Positions 27,228 to 35,639 of a DNA stretch of 64,000 nucleotides are shown here, one piece after another. The position numbers and the translations under genes are program-made. The stretch comes from Sporosarcina sp. (GTDB lineage: Bacteria > Bacillota > Bacilli > Bacillales_A > Planococcaceae): contig JARIBI010000141.1 of assembly GCA_029257435.1 (NCBI GenBank), positions 1-64,000 of the forward strand, given 5' to 3'. Position 1 is the first letter of the stretch, and each line of letters begins with the position of its first letter. The notes below the pieces were generated by a model. It worked only from the letters and a program-made list of their open reading frames with translations, had not been told where the DNA came from and made no database searches.

Positions 27228-27674
27228 ATGGATTGGATGGGTATCGGTGTATTGGTCATCGGAATCGCCTTTGCAGTGTTAGTCGTGATTCTGATTAAAC
27301 CTCTCAAGAAACTTGGAGATGTCATGGAGAATTTAAAACAAACCACTGAAAAGTTGCCAAATGTTATGGATGACGTAACAGGGCAAGCACAGCTCGTATT
27401 GAATACGAGCAACGAAACAATTGGAAACGTGAATCAGCAAGTGAACGAAATCACTCCTCTTTTCAAAATCGTTGGAGATACTGGAGAAGCAGCTCGCTCT
27501 CTCACACAAAGCGCATTAATTAAAACCAATACGCTGAAAGAGAATACAGCAGACGCAGCCAACTTAACACGACGTGAAAAGTATCAAGGGCTTTACGGTT
27601 TCTTGTCATTCCTCTTCTACCTTCAGCAAAACAAAAAGGAAGTAAAAGCAGAAGCTGAGTTTCTAAAGAAGTAA
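27228..27674 (+). CDS. DUF948 protein (type B)
   Basis: A 148-residue protein with one N-terminal span (GIGVLVIGIAFAVLVVILI) and a coiled-coil-like body (LPNVMDDVTGQAQLVLNTSNET split over residues 43-66). It resembles the minus-strand gene at 27853 far more than its own upstream neighbour. It lies 16 nt after the type A gene and is followed by a strong terminator. Confidence 0.75.
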   Translation: MDWMGIGVLVIGIAFAVLVVILIKPLKKLGDVMENLKQTTEKLPNVMDDVTGQAQLVLNTSNETIGNVNQQVNEITPLFKIVGDTGEAARSLTQSALIKTNTLKENTADAANLTRREKYQGLYGFLSFLFYLQQNKKEVKAEAEFLKK

Positions 27675-27680
27675 CTTTTG

Positions 27681-27714
27681 AGCCAGTGCATCCATGCACT
27701 GGCTTTTTTAATTT
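27681..27714 (+). terminator. Terminator of the plus-strand DUF948 pair
   Basis: AGCCAGTGCAT / ATGCACTGGCT stem, then six T. Confidence 0.92.
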
Positions 27715-27820
27715 GCCTTCTTAAGGTATCAATGACATTTGGAGTCGGCGAACACCGATGCCGGTGCTCCGTTAAATGAATAGATCTGTGAATTGTTTAA
27801 GTTAAATTTCTCCAAAACAA

Positions 27821-27848
27821 AAGCGCTGGCAGCTGCCAGCGCTTTTTT
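27821..27848 (-). terminator. Terminator of the minus-strand DUF948 pair
   Basis: AAGCGCTGGCAGCTGCCAGCGCTT is a near-perfect palindrome with A and T runs on both sides. Between the two terminators (27715-27820) I see only a short GC-rich hairpin and no gene. Confidence 0.85.
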
Positions 27849-27852
27849 CATT

Positions 27853-28410
27853 TTATAAGTCGTTTTTTACATACTTACCGGACTTAGCAGCAGCTGCTGC
27901 CTCTGCTTTCATCCTCTGAATATCATTTGCACGATGCTGACCTTCATTTAGCATCGTTCCCGGGCGAAGATAACCTGATGTTTTTTTCATTGCTTTGCCT
28001 TTTCGTACGGCAAAGTATCCTAATGCTGCTGTTCCAAATAGACCACCAATGGTTTTGTTACGAGTTTCTTCATCCAACCCATCTACTTTACGTTTTCCCG
28101 CATCCGTTACGTTATGTAGTGAAGCGGTCAAGTTACGCGTCGTATTTCCGACATCCCCCACTACCTCAAACACCGGTGTCAAATTCCCTAACTTTTCATT
28201 CACATCAGACAGCGTATCATTGGAGTGACGGATCAGTTGTCCGGTTTCTCCTAAGATTCCATCCAATTGCTCTGGGAGTTGATCAAGCGTTTTATTCACA
28301 CCGCCGAGTGTGCCAGCTACCCCATTCAATACGCGAGCTATGTAAATCGCAAGAATAAGAAAGGCAACCCCTATTAAGAGTACTCCAATTCCAGTTAAAC
28401 TCATCTTCAT
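27853..28410 (-). CDS. DUF948 protein (type B, inverted copy)
   Basis: A 185-residue protein. The N-terminal span (TGIGVLLIGVAFLILAIYIA) and body match the type B gene at 27228, including the shared TPxFxVVGD.G...R.LT stretch. It carries an extra C-terminal part with a hydrophobic patch (IGGLFGTAALGYFAVRKG) that may touch the membrane. It follows the type A copy at 28418 by 7 nt. Confidence 0.75.
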   Translation of the reverse strand: MKMSLTGIGVLLIGVAFLILAIYIARVLNGVAGTLGGVNKTLDQLPEQLDGILGETGQLIRHSNDTLSDVNEKLGNLTPVFEVVGDVGNTTRNLTASLHNVTDAGKRKVDGLDEETRNKTIGGLFGTAALGYFAVRKGKAMKKTSGYLRPGTMLNEGQHRANDIQRMKAEAAAAAKSGKYVKNDL

Positions 28411-28417
28411 CCCTCCA

Positions 28418-28840
28418 TCATTTCGTTACATTTTCAGCTTTTTTCCATGTAGAGAATAGGCTTGAAGCAAACTCTGCAAGCTGTATAAGTTTTACAAAAG
28501 GCTTTGTTCCCGGCAAATCCGGTTGCTTGGAATAGGTATCAACCATTCCATGAACACTTTCTGAAGCTGTGTACATAGTATCTCCAAGGTTTTGTGCAGT
28601 TTCAGCGACGCTGTTCAAAGCATCTAATTTCACTTGTACATCAGTTGCTGAAGTTCTCGCCCCAACAATTGTCAATTCTAATTCTTTAATGGAAATATCC
28701 GCTTTGTCTGCCAAACGGTTAGCAGTACTCCCGACAGTTCTCAGCAATCCTGTTACTCGTGTCAAAACAATACATAAATAAATTGCGAAGATCGCGAACG
28801 ATAATGCGATTAAAAACACGCCAATATGAACAAATGTCAT
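28418..28840 (-). CDS. DUF948 protein (type A, inverted copy)
   Basis: A 140-residue protein with an N-terminal span (about residues 5-27) and a body ending in a short amphipathic region (FVKLIQLAEFASSLFSTWKK). It shares the LNSVxxTAxxL motif and layout with the type A gene at 26690. It is the first gene of the minus-strand pair, making a mirror-image A-B/B'-A' arrangement. Confidence 0.72.
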   Translation of the reverse strand: MTFVHIGVFLIALSFAIFAIYLCIVLTRVTGLLRTVGSTANRLADKADISIKELELTIVGARTSATDVQVKLDALNSVAETAQNLGDTMYTASESVHGMVDTYSKQPDLPGTKPFVKLIQLAEFASSLFSTWKKAENVTK

Positions 28841-28929
28841 TCAGCAATCCCTCCTTCCTACTTGTGTATACCACAAAACATGGTGTAATATGCATCAATA
28901 TGCCTTGAATGCACTTAAATTCACGCTTT

Positions 28930-28958
28930 TTGTCCACTTTCAACTGTTAGCGTACACT
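28930..28958 (+). promoter_or_regulatory. Promoter of the CHY zinc-finger gene
   Basis: TTGTCC, a 17-bp spacer and TACACT, 24 bp before the start codon. Confidence 0.5.
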
Positions 28959-28982
28959 ATTAAGAAAGGAGTTGAAAGTCAG

Positions 28983-29324
28983 ATGTACATACATGGACAA
29001 AATGTTGCTGGAATCGAAGTAGATTCGGAAACGCGTTGTTTGCATTACCATAAAGAAATCGATCGGATTGCCATCAAGTTCTATTGTTGTAATCAGTATT
29101 TCCCTTGTTTTGAATGCCATACACAATGCGGATGCGGAAAGCCAAAACCATGGCCTCAAAATCACTTTAACCAAAAAGCCATTCTATGCGGCAATTGCGG
29201 ACATGAACTGACAATCCGGCAGTATTTAAGCTGCCAATCCAATTGCCCAAAGTGTCAAAGTGATTTTAATCCTGGCTGCAGCTTACATGCGCATTTATAC
29301 TTTGAGACGGTCGAAAGTTCCTAA
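28983..29324 (+). CDS. CHY zinc finger protein
   Basis: A 113-residue cysteine/histidine-rich protein of the CHY-type zinc finger family: RCLHYHKEIDRIAIKFYCCNQYFPCFECH split over residues 17-45, then CGNCGHEL and CQSNCPKCQ, enough ligands for about three zinc ions. A longer frame from 28890 exists, but SD AAAGGAG at 28966 fits the ATG at 28983. In eukaryotes the domain occurs in ubiquitin ligases; the role of the short bacterial form is unknown. Confidence 0.82.
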   Translation: MYIHGQNVAGIEVDSETRCLHYHKEIDRIAIKFYCCNQYFPCFECHTQCGCGKPKPWPQNHFNQKAILCGNCGHELTIRQYLSCQSNCPKCQSDFNPGCSLHAHLYFETVESS

Positions 29325-29339
29325 TTTAATAACGGTTCA

Positions 29340-30932
29340 TTATCTGCTTCTGCTGGTATAATCCGTTCTCAAAGTGCGTTTCAATACTTTGCCGCTTGGG
29401 TTTTTAGGCAGCTCATTTGTGAATTCAACATACTTAGGCGTTTTAAAAGATGATAATCGTTTTTTACAGAACTCCACGACCTCATCTTCACTTAATACTT
29501 TACCTGCTTTTGGAACGATGACTGCTGTAACCGCTTCAATCCAATAAGAATCTGGAATGCTAATAACCGCCACTTCAGACACGTCTTCCATTTCGTAAAT
29601 AATTTCCTCTACTTCTCTGCTGGAAACGTTGACGCCTCCAGTATTAATCATATCTTTCTTCCGATCCACAATCGTAACATATCCTTCTTCGTCCATAACC
29701 CCTAAATCCCCGCTATGAAACCAGCCTCCCCGAAATGCTTCAGCTGTTTTTTCTGCATCGTGCAGATATCCTTTCATTGCATGAGGAGTTCTATGAACAA
29801 TCTCTCCTAGTTCTCCTCGGGGTACTTCCTCATCCTGATCATTTACAATCCTGGTTTGTACGTTCAAACTCGGTAATCCTGCTGAACCGAGTTTTCTCAG
29901 CTGATCTTCAGGTTGCAGCGCTGTTGCTAGCGGTGCCACTTCTGTTTGACCATAAAAATTCCAAAGAGATGCACCCGGTAATCGTTCATTCAACTCTTTC
30001 AATATTTCCATCGGCATAATTGCGGCACCATAATAGCATTTTTTTAATGATAACAACTCCCTTTTATCGAAGTCCTCATGGCGGAGAAGTGCAATCCACA
30101 CGGTTGGAGGACAAAACAGCAACGTTGCGTGTTCCTCTTCAATCGTTTTTAAGATTGTCTCAGGGGTTGGGTATTCTAAAATGACACCCGTTGACCCTAA
30201 GTAAACACTAGGACCCAGGAAAACATGCAATTGTGCACTGTGATAGAAAGGGAGCGCGTGAATGACAATATCATCCGTACTCATTTTTCCATCTACTATA
30301 CAGCTGACATATTCACTTATCAGGCTTTTATGACTAAGCATGACGCCTTTAGGTCTGGATTCAGTCCCGCTCGTATATAACACATGCGCAATATCATCAT
30401 CTTCAATTTGACTGTCTGGAAGAACGGCGAATTGATCCTTGCGAATTTTATTGAGGTTTTTCCAGTCTTCTACGTCATTTTCATTCATTTGTCCCATTAT
30501 CACCTTTTGCTCTGCTTTATGATGAAGCATCGCCCGATCCATAATCGATGTGAATTCCTCCGAAGCAAATACTGCATGAATCTTAGCATGTTCCAGAATA
30601 AAACTAATCTCATCTTCAGTTAACATATAATTAATTGGCACCATTATTGATCCGATACGTGCTAATGCAAAGTTGAGGACGACAAAATCCATGCTATTTC
30701 TAGACATAACCGTGACAAAATCACCTTTTTTAATCCCAATTGATAAAAGACCATGTGCAGTTCGATTCACAAGAACATTCAGGTCCTGGTAGGTGATACG
30801 CTGATTTTTAAACACAAGTGCAATTTTCTTCGGAAAACGTTCACTCGTTCTTAGGAGCAAATCACCCAGCGTGTTTCTTCTTACAGATTGTACTTGATCA
30901 ATAAGCCCATCAACATTGACTTGATAAGTCAT
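29340..30932 (-). CDS. Acyl-CoA synthetase (AMP-forming ligase)
   Basis: About 530 residues, activating a carboxylic acid (probably fatty) with ATP and CoA. Motifs seen are VLYTSGTESRPKGVMLSHKS (P-loop-like A3), YGQTEVAP (A5), GWFHSGDLGVMDEEGYV (A7), DRKKDMINTGG (A8) and NPSGKVLKR with the catalytic C-terminal Lys (A10). SD GGAGG supports the ATG at 30932 rather than codons farther upstream. The chain-length preference cannot be read. Confidence 0.9.
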   Translation of the reverse strand: MTYQVNVDGLIDQVQSVRRNTLGDLLLRTSERFPKKIALVFKNQRITYQDLNVLVNRTAHGLLSIGIKKGDFVTVMSRNSMDFVVLNFALARIGSIMVPINYMLTEDEISFILEHAKIHAVFASEEFTSIMDRAMLHHKAEQKVIMGQMNENDVEDWKNLNKIRKDQFAVLPDSQIEDDDIAHVLYTSGTESRPKGVMLSHKSLISEYVSCIVDGKMSTDDIVIHALPFYHSAQLHVFLGPSVYLGSTGVILEYPTPETILKTIEEEHATLLFCPPTVWIALLRHEDFDKRELLSLKKCYYGAAIMPMEILKELNERLPGASLWNFYGQTEVAPLATALQPEDQLRKLGSAGLPSLNVQTRIVNDQDEEVPRGELGEIVHRTPHAMKGYLHDAEKTAEAFRGGWFHSGDLGVMDEEGYVTIVDRKKDMINTGGVNVSSREVEEIIYEMEDVSEVAVISIPDSYWIEAVTAVIVPKAGKVLSEDEVVEFCKKRLSSFKTPKYVEFTNELPKNPSGKVLKRTLRTDYTSRSR

Positions 30933-30986
30933 CAACATCCTCCTCAAAATAAAGATCTATTATAATGATAATTCAGATAACTAACT

Positions 30987-31034
30987 AAAACAAGAGGAGC
31001 AGATGCTTAAACTAGCAATCTGCTCCTCTTGTTT
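30987..31034 (-). terminator. Terminator after the DUF3891 gene
   Basis: AACAAGAGGAGCAGAT / ATCTGCTCCTCTTGTT stem with a T run on the minus strand. Confidence 0.88.
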
Positions 31035-31800
31035 ATTGACTTTTGAAATCCAATCGGATGGTTTGAACTCTTGCTTCGTTATAGGCTTTAATCAATCCAA
31101 CATCACGAACAGCCTGGCGGGTTACAATTCGTTGCGTATACTCAATTTCAAATGAGGTATTAAAAGGAAAACTTTCCACACAAATTGTTTTGCTATCTGC
31201 AAACTGGACATCCATTCGATGACTAGGCAAACCTTCCAGGAATTTTGGTGAAGGAATGCCTTCCTCAAAAAATGGATGTTGCTCAGATTTCACAACGCCA
31301 GGCTCATTCATACAAGCGTATAACGAAAAGTTATCTCCTAGCTGCAGTAAGCCATAATGTTTCTTGAAAATCTGTTCATCAAAATCTTCTTGTTCATTTT
31401 TCAATCGCTGCCTGCGATTAAATTCAGCTTCTAGGAAATTGAAGGCATCTGGATCTTTACTTCCGATCAGGAATTGGCTGTAATGCTCACTGCAAAGAAT
31501 AGCTGCATATGGATCTAACTGTTCTACCAAGTCCAATCCTTGTTTGTAAAGAATCATTTTTGCGGGAAAAGGAAAATCCGTGAAACTATAGGGTTTTTGT
31601 TTAGCATCATTCCAGAAAGGCTCTTTGTCGAATGGCAACCACCCTAGATCATGATGTTTTATGGCCGTTAAGACGGAATCTCTTTTATCGATTCCCGGGA
31701 ATAATTCTTTTTTCCAATGACTCATAATTCGTTCTGACAAATGTCCGTGATGATCTTGTTCAATCATTACAAACTCCTCTTCCCGCTCACGTAAAATCAT
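31033..31800 (-). CDS. DUF3891 family protein
   Basis: A 255-residue protein with the N terminus MILREREEEFVMIEQDHHGHLS, typical of DUF3891, and a histidine/aspartate-rich block (IKHHDLGWLPFD near residues 46-57) suggestive of an HD-like metal site. SD AAGGAAG supports the start. The family function is unknown. It is followed by a terminator and the acyl-CoA ligase on the same strand. Confidence 0.75.
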   Translation of the reverse strand: MILREREEEFVMIEQDHHGHLSERIMSHWKKELFPGIDKRDSVLTAIKHHDLGWLPFDKEPFWNDAKQKPYSFTDFPFPAKMILYKQGLDLVEQLDPYAAILCSEHYSQFLIGSKDPDAFNFLEAEFNRRQRLKNEQEDFDEQIFKKHYGLLQLGDNFSLYACMNEPGVVKSEQHPFFEEGIPSPKFLEGLPSHRMDVQFADSKTICVESFPFNTSFEIEYTQRIVTRQAVRDVGLIKAYNEARVQTIRLDFKSQ

Positions 31801-31885
31801 TTAACACACTTCCTTTTCAAAAGTCCTATCACTTCTGCTAAAACAACTATCAAAAAACACTCTTCAATAGAAAAGTGTTTCCTTT

Positions 31886-32153
31886 TTAAACAATTTGAAT
31901 TCCTTCTGCCTGCAATAACGCTAGAAGCTCACTGTATTTGTTTCGATTTAAAGGAATTTGCTGACTGTTTGAAAGCTCAATTACATATGAACGTGCTGAT
32001 GTGCCCGATAAAAACCATACCCTTCAAACATCGTTTCAATTTCTTTCATAAAATCCCCAGAGATAAACGAATCGTGAGAAGTGACAATTAATATTTTTAC
32101 GTCCGCTCTTTTCAATATACAAAATATCCAATACATTTACAAACACCAATCTG
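31886..32153 (-). pseudogene. Remnant of a LytTR-domain DNA-binding protein
   Basis: Three collinear fragments in different frames read like a LytTR domain: LVFVNVLDILYIEKSGRK, then (shifted) ILIVTSHDSFISGDFMKEIE and MFEGYGFYRAHQ, then (shifted, after loss of roughly 15 residues) ARSYVIELSNSQQIPLNRNK and YSELLALLQAEG. The pattern of a YIE strand, FYRAHQ, and IPLxRxxYxELL is characteristic of the family. No start or intact frame remains. Its 5' end abuts the transporter remnant, so a deletion probably fused the two. Confidence 0.65.
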
Positions 32154-32154
32154 T

Positions 32155-32365
32155 CGCAAACTGATCGCATTTTGTACTGTAAGTGAAAATACCGGCAAAC
32201 GTTGTTGCGACATCCATTGTCAGTAAGTAAATTGTTATTATCCACATGGAATAACCCATGCCGCCAAGTTACGAAATGATTTGAGGCATGGCGACACCAA
32301 TAATCGTTTGGTTGATAGCGAAAAAAACAGCGCACTCATGATAGCAATCATAATCGTCACTTTTT
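32155..32365 (-). pseudogene. Remnant of an MFS (DHA2/EmrB-type) drug transporter
   Basis: The minus strand encodes the first two helices of a 14-span exporter: IMIAIMSAL, a frameshift in a run of seven T, then FFAINQTIIGVAMPQIIS, an in-frame TAA, then LGGMGYSMWIITIYLLTMDV and ATTFAGIFTYSTKC. The remaining 400 or so codons are gone. It lies just after a MarR gene, the usual position of a MarR-controlled efflux pump. Confidence 0.75.
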
Positions 32366-32374
32366 ATTTTGCAG

Positions 32375-32836
32375 TTAAATGGTTGATTGCTCATTTCCTT
32401 TTATAATGGATATATTGATAGCTGCTTGTTCAAAGACCTCATCCAGCATCGGCAGTTGGCCTTCATTAAGATGACTGAACGCTTCGGTCATTTTTGTTCT
32501 TCCTACTGCTCTCAATTGCTGCAGCATTTCCCTGCCATCTTCAGTAATTGCAAGGTGTACAATGCGCCGGTCAGATTCATCACGAAGACGAGTGACATAT
32601 CCATGGGCAATCAATTTATCAGACGCAACTGTCACGGCACCGGTAGTCAATCCTAGAATTTGTGCGAGCTCCGACATTTTCAGGGGACCTTTTCGCGCTA
32701 ATGTAAATACCAGATAAGACTGTGAACCTGGCAGATGCTCTTCGAAAACTTCCTTCCACATCTTGCCCATTTCCCGCGTCACATTCCAGAATAGTTCTTC
32801 AAATCTAACAAAATCCCTTTTATACTCTGCAGACAT
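32375..32836 (-). CDS. MarR family transcriptional regulator
   Basis: A 153-residue winged-helix repressor: MSELAQILGLTTGAVTVASDKLIAHGYVTRLRDESDRRIV (about residues 54-93) holds the recognition helix and the wing with the DxRxV signature. SD AAGGT precedes the ATG. Its expected target, the downstream MFS exporter, is now a pseudogene, so it may be an orphan or act elsewhere. Confidence 0.9.
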   Translation of the reverse strand: MSAEYKRDFVRFEELFWNVTREMGKMWKEVFEEHLPGSQSYLVFTLARKGPLKMSELAQILGLTTGAVTVASDKLIAHGYVTRLRDESDRRIVHLAITEDGREMLQQLRAVGRTKMTEAFSHLNEGQLPMLDEVFEQAAINISIIKGNEQSTI

Positions 32837-32981
32837 AATATTCTACCTTCTTACAAGCATAAGTTCCCGTTTAGCTTGCACCAAGCATTCAAAAGGCTTT
32901 CAATGGAAAAGACAGTGAGTAAGCGGTATGATAGAAACAATAGAGTCTACTACATCGTATTATGGAAAGAAGGATTTTGAC

Positions 32982-33803
32982 ATGAATGAAGCTGCCTTAC
33001 AAAAGGATGCGATGCGCGTTTTAAAAGAAACGAGCCGCACATTTTACATACCCATTAAATTATTGAACTCGACACTGCGTAAAACAGTCGGTTCTGCTTA
33101 CCTTTGCTTACGTGCAATCGATGAAATTGAAGATCACGAACAACTGGATCCTGTAAAAAAGACTGCATTACTCCGTGCTACAGCCGATTTGCTTCGGAAT
33201 GGATTTAACCAAGAAGAGTATGCGGCACTTTTAAAACCAGTTGAAGGGCAGCTTCCTGAAGTGACACTTCGTCTAGCTGACTGGCTTGCAGTATGTCCAT
33301 CGGAACTGTATGAAAACGTGCGCAATGTGACTGCAATTATGGCGGATGGCATGGCGAAGTGGGTTGAAAAAGACTTCCAAATCGAAACAAAAGAAGACTT
33401 GGATGAGTATACGTACTATGTAGCAGGACTCGTCGGTGTCATGCTTTCTGATATTTGGGAGCAATACGATGGGACAAAAACTGATCGCGAATTAGCAATC
33501 GGCTATGGCCGTGGATTGCAGGCGGTCAATATGTTACGCAATCAAGATGAAGACGCAGAACGAGGCGTCCGCTTCTTACCCGAAGGCTGGACGCGCGATG
33601 ATTTGTTTGGCTACGCCAGAGAAAATTTAGATATGGCGGATGACTATATGAAGCAGATCGAAACAAAAAACATTACACTATTCTGCAAAATCCCACTAGC
33701 ACTCGCGAAAAAGACATTGTCTGCACTTGAAAAAGGCGAAGAAAAGATGAAACGCGATGAAGTAAACGCAACGGTGGATGAAATCTTAAAAGAGACAACA
33801 TGA
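32982..33803 (+). CDS. Squalene/phytoene synthase family protein
   Basis: About 273 residues of the trans-isoprenyl head-to-head synthase fold. The first aspartate-rich motif is DEIED (about residue 46) and the second region is NMLRNQDEDAERGVRFLPEG; LRAIDEIEDHE and YCYVAG-like TYYVAGLVG are family features. SD AAGGA before the ATG at 32982 is preferred to the ATG at 32928. No desaturase or other carotenoid/hopanoid gene is adjacent, so the product (phytoene, dehydrosqualene or squalene) is unknown. Confidence 0.82.
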   Translation: MNEAALQKDAMRVLKETSRTFYIPIKLLNSTLRKTVGSAYLCLRAIDEIEDHEQLDPVKKTALLRATADLLRNGFNQEEYAALLKPVEGQLPEVTLRLADWLAVCPSELYENVRNVTAIMADGMAKWVEKDFQIETKEDLDEYTYYVAGLVGVMLSDIWEQYDGTKTDRELAIGYGRGLQAVNMLRNQDEDAERGVRFLPEGWTRDDLFGYARENLDMADDYMKQIETKNITLFCKIPLALAKKTLSALEKGEEKMKRDEVNATVDEILKETT

Positions 33804-33832
33804 AAAAGAGCAGCCCCGGCTGCTCTTTTTTG
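33803..33832 (+). terminator. Terminator after the squalene/phytoene synthase gene
   Basis: AAAAAGAGCAGCC / GGCTGCTCTTTTTT hairpin; array 2 begins 20 bases later. Confidence 0.92.
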
Positions 33833-33851
33833 TTGGTTTGGATGTGGTGTT

Positions 33852-34019
33852 GACCATAAAGATTGGATTTCGCTCATAAACCCAGTATTGTGATCATAAA
33901 CCGCGGATTCCGCTCATAAACTCAGAATTGTGATCATAAACACAAATTTCCGCTCATAAACCCAGCATTGTGATCATAAACTCAGATTTCCGCTCATAAG
34001 CCTAGCATTATGATCATAA
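33852..34019. repeat. Second tandem array, 9 octamers at 20-bp period
   Basis: GACCATAA at 33852, then alternating GCTCATAA and GATCATAA at 33872, 33892, 33912, 33932, 33952, 33972, 33992 and 34012, exactly every 20 bp. Between them lie ATTTC or ATTCC and AGTATTGT/AGAATTGT/AGCATTGT spacers. It shares the unit, the alternation, the GACCATAA first unit and the placement right behind a terminator with the 551-877 array. It fills the gap between two convergent genes. Confidence 0.92.
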
Positions 34020-34038
34020 ACATAAAACATGTTTCATA

Positions 34039-35010
34039 TTAATTCCCGTCACCCAGCGGCTTAAGCCGTCTTTCAATTTCCTCGCGGCGCGGTTCCAAAA
34101 ATGGCGGCAACGCTAAGGACTCCCCCATCGTTTCAAACGGCTCATCGGCATCAAACCCTGGTCCGTCCGTTGCGAGTTCAATTGTTAACCCGTTCGGATC
34201 TTTAATATAAACAGAGCGGAAATAGAATCTATCAATAAAACCTGAATGAGGAACATTCATTTCAGTGAGGCGTTCAATCCAGTTAGAAAGTTCTTCCTGA
34301 TCCGCTGCCCGCAGCGCAACATGGTGAACACTTCCACGTCCAGGCCGTTCAGTCGATAAATCCGTGCGCTCCTCAAGAATAAGTTCCGCACCTGTTCCGC
34401 CTTCTCCTGTCGAATAAACTACCACATCACGCTGGCCATCCATTTCAGAAGGGTAAGTAGCTGCCGGACTAAATTTCAAAACTTCTTCTATCAACCTTCT
34501 TGTCAATTCGCCATTTGCAACAGTCAGCGTAACAGGGCCCAACCCGATTATCCCGAATTTTTTCGGGATTTCCTCGTGAAATCGTGGTGTTCCGCCTTCT
34601 ACTCCCGCATTTTTCTCATCCGAAACGAGCATCAGCCGCTGTCCTTCAGCATCTGTAAATCGAATTGTTTTACGTCCCACTCGTTCCGTAATTTCTTCTT
34701 GATCCACCCCATACTTTTTAAATCGCTCTTTCCAAAAGTATAGTGCCTCGTCTGACGCCACTCTTAACGATGTCAACGAAATACTATTCGTACCTGGACG
34801 AGTAGCACCCGCGTGCGGGATTTCAAAAAAAGTTAACTCCGTGCCCGGATTCCCTGCTTCATCAGCGTAAAACAAATGATACATCGAAGGTGCATCCTGA
34901 TTGACAGTCTTTTTCACAAGTCGCATTCCCATGATATCTGTGTAAAAGTGTAAATTTTCAGCTGCGTTTGCAGTAATAGCCGAAACGTGATGGATGCCTT
35001 TTAACTCCAT
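34039..35010 (-). CDS. Ring-cleaving dioxygenase (MhqO-type, VOC fold)
   Basis: A 323-residue protein of two VOC (glyoxalase/extradiol dioxygenase) modules. Candidate metal ligands are the His in GIHHVSAIT (residue about 7-8), the His in GSVHHVALRA (about 225) and the Glu in LTIELATDGPG (about 276). MhqO proteins protect against quinones and other electrophiles. No mhqR-type regulator is adjacent. No terminator of its own is visible; array 2 follows its stop codon. Confidence 0.85.
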   Translation of the reverse strand: MELKGIHHVSAITANAAENLHFYTDIMGMRLVKKTVNQDAPSMYHLFYADEAGNPGTELTFFEIPHAGATRPGTNSISLTSLRVASDEALYFWKERFKKYGVDQEEITERVGRKTIRFTDAEGQRLMLVSDEKNAGVEGGTPRFHEEIPKKFGIIGLGPVTLTVANGELTRRLIEEVLKFSPAATYPSEMDGQRDVVVYSTGEGGTGAELILEERTDLSTERPGRGSVHHVALRAADQEELSNWIERLTEMNVPHSGFIDRFYFRSVYIKDPNGLTIELATDGPGFDADEPFETMGESLALPPFLEPRREEIERRLKPLGDGN

Positions 35011-35085
35011 TACTAGAACCCCCTATTATCTAAAACAATTACTCTTAATTCAGGATAATAATACTTTTAATCCAAATAGAATACA

Positions 35086-35113
35086 ATTAAAACGAACTGC
35101 TAATGCAGTTCGT
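35086..35113 (-). terminator. Terminator overlapping the end of the P-loop kinase gene
   Basis: Minus strand ACGAACTGC-ATTA-GCAGTTCGT then TTTTAATT; the left arm contains the final codons. Confidence 0.8.
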
Positions 35114-35624
35114 CTAATTTGATATCAAGAAAGTCCTTTATTTGTCTTCGAGATTGCAGAACAAACACCTTTTTCCCATCATCTGCATATCGCTCCATTC
35201 GATTGCGCATCTCTATCTTCCTCCGTCGATAGGTTGTCAGGATATACTTGAGGAATGCCCAGTCTAATTTTTCATGACATCCCTTTCCCATATCCGGTCT
35301 CGTTTGGCCATGATATCTAATTCGCCGTTTAAACACACGAACTAAGCACAGATAAAGAGGAAGTTCCAAATAAACAACTGTATCAGCACGTACATCCCTA
35401 ACTGACAATGTTCTAGAATAGTTGCCTTCTATAACCCAAGAAGATTCAGCTGTCGCAATTCTTTGACGCTGCACAAATACTTCCTCGCTAACTTCATTCC
35501 AACCAGGACTAAAATACAAACTGTCCAAATGAGTGACTGGATAGTTGAGCTTTTTCCCTAAGCAACTGGAAAATGTCGACTTTCCAGCACCAGCAGAAAC
35601 TCCTATTACTAGAATCCGTTTCAT
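35100..35624 (-). CDS. P-loop nucleoside-kinase-like protein (FlaR/topology modulation type)
   Basis: A 174-residue P-loop protein with Walker A GVSAGAGKST (residues 8-17), HLDSLYFSPGWNEVSEE, SWVIEGNYSRTL and a basic lid (KRRIRYHGQTRPDMGKGC). These are hallmarks of the group annotated as topology modulation protein or FlaR, which resembles adenylate/shikimate kinases. The substrate is unknown. It lies 15 nt after the ABC-F gene on the same strand. Confidence 0.8.
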   Translation of the reverse strand: MKRILVIGVSAGAGKSTFSSCLGKKLNYPVTHLDSLYFSPGWNEVSEEVFVQRQRIATAESSWVIEGNYSRTLSVRDVRADTVVYLELPLYLCLVRVFKRRIRYHGQTRPDMGKGCHEKLDWAFLKYILTTYRRRKIEMRNRMERYADDGKKVFVLQSRRQIKDFLDIKLDELH

Positions 35625-35639
35625 AACACCCTCCCTTAC

